Shown: positions 61,162-64,000 of the stretch, piece by piece
Numbering within the stretch: the stretch's first letter is position 1
How the letters are laid out: every line of letters begins with the position of its first letter
Source: Chloroflexi bacterium OLB13
GTDB taxonomy: Bacteria > Chloroflexota > Anaerolineae > Aggregatilineales > Phototrophicaceae
Direction of reading: 5' to 3'
Length of the DNA stretch: 64,000 bases
Assembly: GCA_001567485.1 (NCBI GenBank)
Contig: JZRA01000062.1
Coordinates: forward strand, 29,644-93,643
Translations under genes and position numbers: made by a program
Notes under the pieces: model-generated
The model's database searches: none
Told to the model about the DNA's origin: nothing
What the model saw: the letters and a program-made list of their open reading frames with translations, nothing else

Positions 61162-62096
61162 GCGCTGGTCAGCCGATCCAAGAGCCGCACCCAATCCCGC
61201 GTATCAACATCCTGAACATTATGCCACAGGACGCGCTCTCCCATCTTACGGAACCATGTGTATTGACGCCGTATGAAGTCATGGGTCGCGTGTTTGATCG
61301 CTGCGACAGCCTCATTCAGCGGCACGGAATCGAGTAAATGCGCGGCGAGTTCCTTATAGCCGATACCGCTCATCGCGGGGAGGCTGCGTGAATAACCGCG
61401 GTCGAGCAGCATCCTGACCTCAGCAACGAACCCGGCCGCGAGCATTTGATCGACGCGGGCATCTGCGCGGGCGTACAGCACCGTGCGCTCCATCGTCAGG
61501 CCGATGATGGCAGTGGTGTACGGCGGGGGTGATTTGCGCTGCTGCTCGCTGATCGGTCGCCCGGTCTCGAGATACACCTCCAGCGCGCGCACGACCCGGC
61601 GCACATTTTGATAGGGGATCGCATCGGCGGCGACCGGGTCAACCGCGCGTAGCTGGGCGTGGAGCGCGTCTGCGCCCTCTCGCGCTGCGACCGCCTCAAG
61701 CTCACGACGGAGGGCGGCGTTAGGCGGCGCCTGCGGGATCCCCCATCCGTCGATGACCGCGCTGATATACTGCCCTGTTCCGCCGACAAGCAGCGGCAGC
61801 TTGCCGCGTTGATGAATGTCGTCAATCGCATCGTATGTCCAGCGCTGTACATCTGTCAGCGATACGTCCTCATCGGGATCGACCTTATCGAGCAGATGGT
61901 GGCGGACAGCCCGCTGCTGGCTGCGGGTTGGCTTAGCCGTTCCGATATCCATGAAGCGGTAAATCTGCCGGCTGTCCGCGCTCACAATTTCGCCATCGAC
62001 CTGCACGGCAAAGTCAATCGCCAGCGTAGTCTTACCGACAGCTGTTGGCCCAAGAATGACGATCAGCGGCTTACCAGCCAAGAATATCCTCCACAT
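61158..62096 (-). CDS. miaA: tRNA dimethylallyltransferase
   Basis: Adds an isopentenyl group to A37 of tRNAs reading UNN codons, using DMAPP. 312 residues. LIVILGPTAVGKTTLAIDFA is the P-loop at residues about 11-24; SADSRQIYRFMDIGTAKPT, then GGTGQYISAVIDGW, FIRRQYTWFRKM (tRNA-binding) and the C-terminal domain follow. ATG at 62096 lies inside the end of yraN (26-base overlap). With mnmA, it is the second tRNA anticodon-loop enzyme of the window. Confidence 0.96.
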   Translation of the reverse strand: MWRIFLAGKPLIVILGPTAVGKTTLAIDFAVQVDGEIVSADSRQIYRFMDIGTAKPTRSQQRAVRHHLLDKVDPDEDVSLTDVQRWTYDAIDDIHQRGKLPLLVGGTGQYISAVIDGWGIPQAPPNAALRRELEAVAAREGADALHAQLRAVDPVAADAIPYQNVRRVVRALEVYLETGRPISEQQRKSPPPYTTAIIGLTMERTVLYARADARVDQMLAAGFVAEVRMLLDRGYSRSLPAMSGIGYKELAAHLLDSVPLNEAVAAIKHATHDFIRRQYTWFRKMGERVLWHNVQDVDTRDWVRLLDRLTSA

Positions 62097-62433
62097 AGGT
62101 CACATGGCCGGTTCCGTCGTGGCGCAGAAGCACGGCCGCGCCGTCGATTTGCCACGCTGCCGGTTCTATCTCGACAGCCGCCACATATTCGTATGCCGCC
62201 GCGAGTATCCGGCCGCGTTTGCGCTCGGTGATCGAGGCGAATGCGTCGCCGGCCTCGCCACGCCGCCGTGTCTTGACCTCGACGAACACCAGCGTGTCGC
62301 CGTGCCGTGCCACGATGTCAATCTCGCCAGCCAAGCACCGCCAATTACGCGCGACAATCTCATAGCCCCGCGCTTCCAGGTAGGCGCACACCAGCGCCTC
62401 GCCTTGATCTCCCGTCGATTTGTTATGAGTCAT
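62071..62433 (-). CDS. YraN family (UPF0102) endonuclease-like protein
   Basis: A 120-residue protein with the PD-(D/E)xK nuclease-like fold. GDQGEALVCAYLEARGYEIV, then NWRCLAGEIDIVARHGDTLVFVEVKTRR has the GEIDiV...vFVEVKtR catalytic core. Its activity is not established for most members. ATG at 62433 follows AAAGGGCAG; the longer frame upstream lacks protein similarity and overlaps the divergent SGNH gene. It often occurs next to rnhB or trmD; here the partner is miaA. Confidence 0.88.
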   Translation of the reverse strand: MTHNKSTGDQGEALVCAYLEARGYEIVARNWRCLAGEIDIVARHGDTLVFVEVKTRRRGEAGDAFASITERKRGRILAAAYEYVAAVEIEPAAWQIDGAAVLLRHDGTGHVTYVEDILGW

Positions 62434-62536
62434 CGCTGCCCTTTCGCGTGGAAGTATAGCAGGATCGCGGGATTGCGCCTTGTGCGCACGCGCGACACGG
62501 GATATACCAGACCACGCTTTGCAGAAAGGCACACCT

Positions 62537-63682
62537 TTGAGCTTGCCCACGTCTTCCACGCGCCTGAGTCCACGCCTGCTGAACGTCATCTTGATCGGCG
62601 TCGGCATTGTGTTTGCGCTCATCATCGCCGGCGTCGTACTGCTGTTGTTCCCCCAACTCCGGCCCAATACGATCCAGTTCACCGTGGCGATGGGCGACAT
62701 TTTTTACCATCAGGGGCCGTGGATGCGCCCGGTAGAGAACCCGAATCAGCCGTTGAGTATTCACTGGCTGGAGTGGGACGCCGATGGTTTTCGCATTCCG
62801 CACCGCACCGCCGACCGCTATCCGATAGTCGCACTCGGAGACTCGTTCACCGAAGCGGCCAACGTCGGCAAACCGTGGCCGGATGTATTGGCCGACACGC
62901 TTGATCGGCCGGTGCGCAATCTCGGCTTTCGCGGGTTCGGGCCACGCGAAGAACGGCAGGCGTTCGACCGTTATGGCGACGCCGCTGCCGTCGACATCGT
63001 CGTGATCGGCTTCTTCGAGGGTAACGACCTGTCCAACGCAGTCACCAGCCGCGGGCGCGCGTTTCAGCCGCCGTCCGAAGTGACCGACCGTTCGATGATC
63101 CCGACCGACGTATCGACCATCGCCGAGCGCGACGAACGTTATCCCATGCAGGTCGAGCTAAGCGGCGGCAGCGAGGATATCGCGTTCCTCGAAGGCTACG
63201 TCTGGGCGAACACCGGTACGGTCGAAACCTATGCGGAGTCCGTCAATCTCGACCTCACAGCGCGAAGCTGGCGGCAGATCGCCAAACAAGCGCCGGACGC
63301 GTGTATCGTGCTGGCATATTTTCCGGTCAAGAGTCACGTCTATCTTCCGTACTTGAGCGAGGCAGGACGGGCACGACTCATCGAGAAGGCCGAACTCACC
63401 GTCCTCAACGACAACGGCGAGCTGACACATCGACAGGAACCCCTTTCGTTCGAGGCGGTGCTGGCAGCGCGCGGCAGTCAGCGCGACGCGGTGCTAGCGC
63501 GTGCCGAAGCGGAAGGCTTGGCGACGCTCGACCTCACCCCCGTCCTCCAATCCGCCGCCGAGGACGGTGAGATGGTCTACTACACATATGACACGCACTG
63601 GAACCAGCGCGGACATGATCTCGTGGGCGAAGCAATCGGCCATGCGATTACGGATGGGCTGTGCCAGACATCTCAGCCCTAG
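62537..63682 (+). CDS. Membrane-anchored SGNH/GDSL-type hydrolase-like protein
   Basis: A 381-residue protein. An N-terminal helix (about 15-38, LNVILIGVGIVFALIIAGVVLLLF) anchors an extracytoplasmic SGNH fold: PIVALGDSFTEAANVG has the nucleophile Ser, FEGNDL the block III Asn, and TYDTHWNQRGHDLVG the catalytic Asp/His pair. This is the DHHW/AlgX-like subgroup, often O-acetyl transfer or esterase enzymes acting on surface polysaccharides. I use TTG at 62537 (AGAAAGG about eight bases before); an in-frame ATG at 62480 is the alternative. The substrate is unknown. Confidence 0.82.
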   Translation: MSLPTSSTRLSPRLLNVILIGVGIVFALIIAGVVLLLFPQLRPNTIQFTVAMGDIFYHQGPWMRPVENPNQPLSIHWLEWDADGFRIPHRTADRYPIVALGDSFTEAANVGKPWPDVLADTLDRPVRNLGFRGFGPREERQAFDRYGDAAAVDIVVIGFFEGNDLSNAVTSRGRAFQPPSEVTDRSMIPTDVSTIAERDERYPMQVELSGGSEDIAFLEGYVWANTGTVETYAESVNLDLTARSWRQIAKQAPDACIVLAYFPVKSHVYLPYLSEAGRARLIEKAELTVLNDNGELTHRQEPLSFEAVLAARGSQRDAVLARAEAEGLATLDLTPVLQSAAEDGEMVYYTYDTHWNQRGHDLVGEAIGHAITDGLCQTSQP

Positions 63683-63789
63683 CGCAACCGACGGGCTTAT
63701 CTCGATCCGGTTATTGCTAATGTGTCAATTTCAGGTACCATTCGCCTCATGTGACCGGTCTTAACGTTGAGTCATTTGCGAGAGGGAAC

Positions 63790-64000
63790 ATGGATTTCTT
63801 AGCACACAACGCCCAATGGCTGACGCTGATTGCGGCAGTTATCGGCATCGGGTTCGCCGTCTATCAGCGGCGGTGGATCCTCGCACAACCGGCTGGCAAT
63901 GAGAAGATGACCCGGATCGCGGGCTATATCCGAGCGCGGCGCACAAGCATTCCTGCAGCGCGAACTGCGCTCGGTCGGCATCCTCGTCATCATCGTTTCG
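63790..64000 (+). CDS. hppA: Membrane-bound pyrophosphatase, N-terminal fragment (apparent frameshift, runs off the window)
   Basis: Start of a proton- or sodium-pumping membrane pyrophosphatase. ATG at 63790 follows GAGAGGGAAC. WLTLIAAVIGIGFAVYQRRWIL is the first helix, then GNEKMTRIAGYIR, the typical hppA cytoplasmic motif. In the same frame the remainder reads nonsense (ARRTSIPAARTALG), but one base over it continues AQAFLQRELRSVGILVIIVS, the expected GAxAFLxRE motif and helix 2. The shift must lie near 63928-63940. The rest of the gene is beyond the window, so function and intactness cannot be judged. Confidence 0.8.
   Translation, partial: MDFLAHNAQWLTLIAAVIGIGFAVYQRRWILAQPAGNEKMTRIAGYIRARRTSIPAARTALGRHPRHHRF

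Overview
The window is GC-rich, gene-dense bacterial chromosome with short intergenic gaps, many 1-17 bp gene overlaps and frequent GTG/TTG starts. The gene mix (complete F420 side-chain assembly, an xanthine-dehydrogenase-type molybdenum hydroxylase with XdhC and YqeC/MocA helpers, polyphosphate glucokinase, a GH57 branching enzyme, a MurF-alanine racemase fusion, MurJ) best fits a member of the Chloroflexota, probably Anaerolineae-like. That placement is inference from gene content, not from a marker-gene tree. I see no rRNA, tRNA, insertion sequence, prophage or CRISPR array.

Layout. 1-3.4 kb: the 5' part of enolase (minus strand), then cysteine desulfurase and MnmA, a sulfur-relay pair. 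3.46-8.3 kb (minus): a prepilin-peptidase-like membrane protease, a tail-anchored JAMM peptidase, a small beta-rich protein, an ACT-domain protein, an SbnI/SerK-like ParB-fold protein, a two-helix membrane protein and a secreted protein. 8.4-11.75 kb (minus): class III aminotransferase and S9 peptidase. 11.9-16.7 kb (plus): mutS, folD and 8-oxoguanine deaminase. 16.75-30.8 kb (minus): a tightly packed run of 13 genes. In transcription order it holds npdG, cofE, an FbiB-C-terminal-like nitroreductase, cofD, cofC, an LLM oxidoreductase, a GT-C-like membrane protein, xdhC, a phosphoesterase, a fused FAD/2Fe-2S subunit, a two-helix membrane protein, the molybdopterin subunit and a YqeC-MocA fusion. 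30.9-32.5 kb: two small unknown genes and a glycosyltransferase. 32.7-38.8 kb: flavin reductase, polyphosphate glucokinase, leucyl aminopeptidase, HEAT-repeat protein, M23 peptidase, murJ. 38.9-42.0 kb: one very large unknown protein broken by a frameshift. 42-47.3 kb: YbaK-type deacylase, a histidine kinase/response regulator pair, a secreted protein and the GH57 enzyme. 47.6-54.2 kb (plus): P-type ATPase, a trypsin-like protein lacking its catalytic serine, a LysM protein and MurF-Alr. 54.3-59.6 kb (plus): a galactose (Leloir) operon of GH2 glycosidase, DUF4380 protein, galT and galK, closed by a shared hairpin terminator. 59.8-62.4 kb (minus): FHA-winged-helix regulator, a small exported protein, miaA and yraN. 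62.5-64 kb: an SGNH-type protein and the start of a membrane pyrophosphatase.

The most notable points are the contiguous F420 plus molybdenum-hydroxylase superoperon, the Ser-to-Gly change in the trypsin-like protein, the DUF4380 protein sitting where a galactose mutarotase would be expected, and three independent apparent frameshifts (about 16.96, 40.9 and 63.93 kb). The frameshifts may be assembly errors or real decay.
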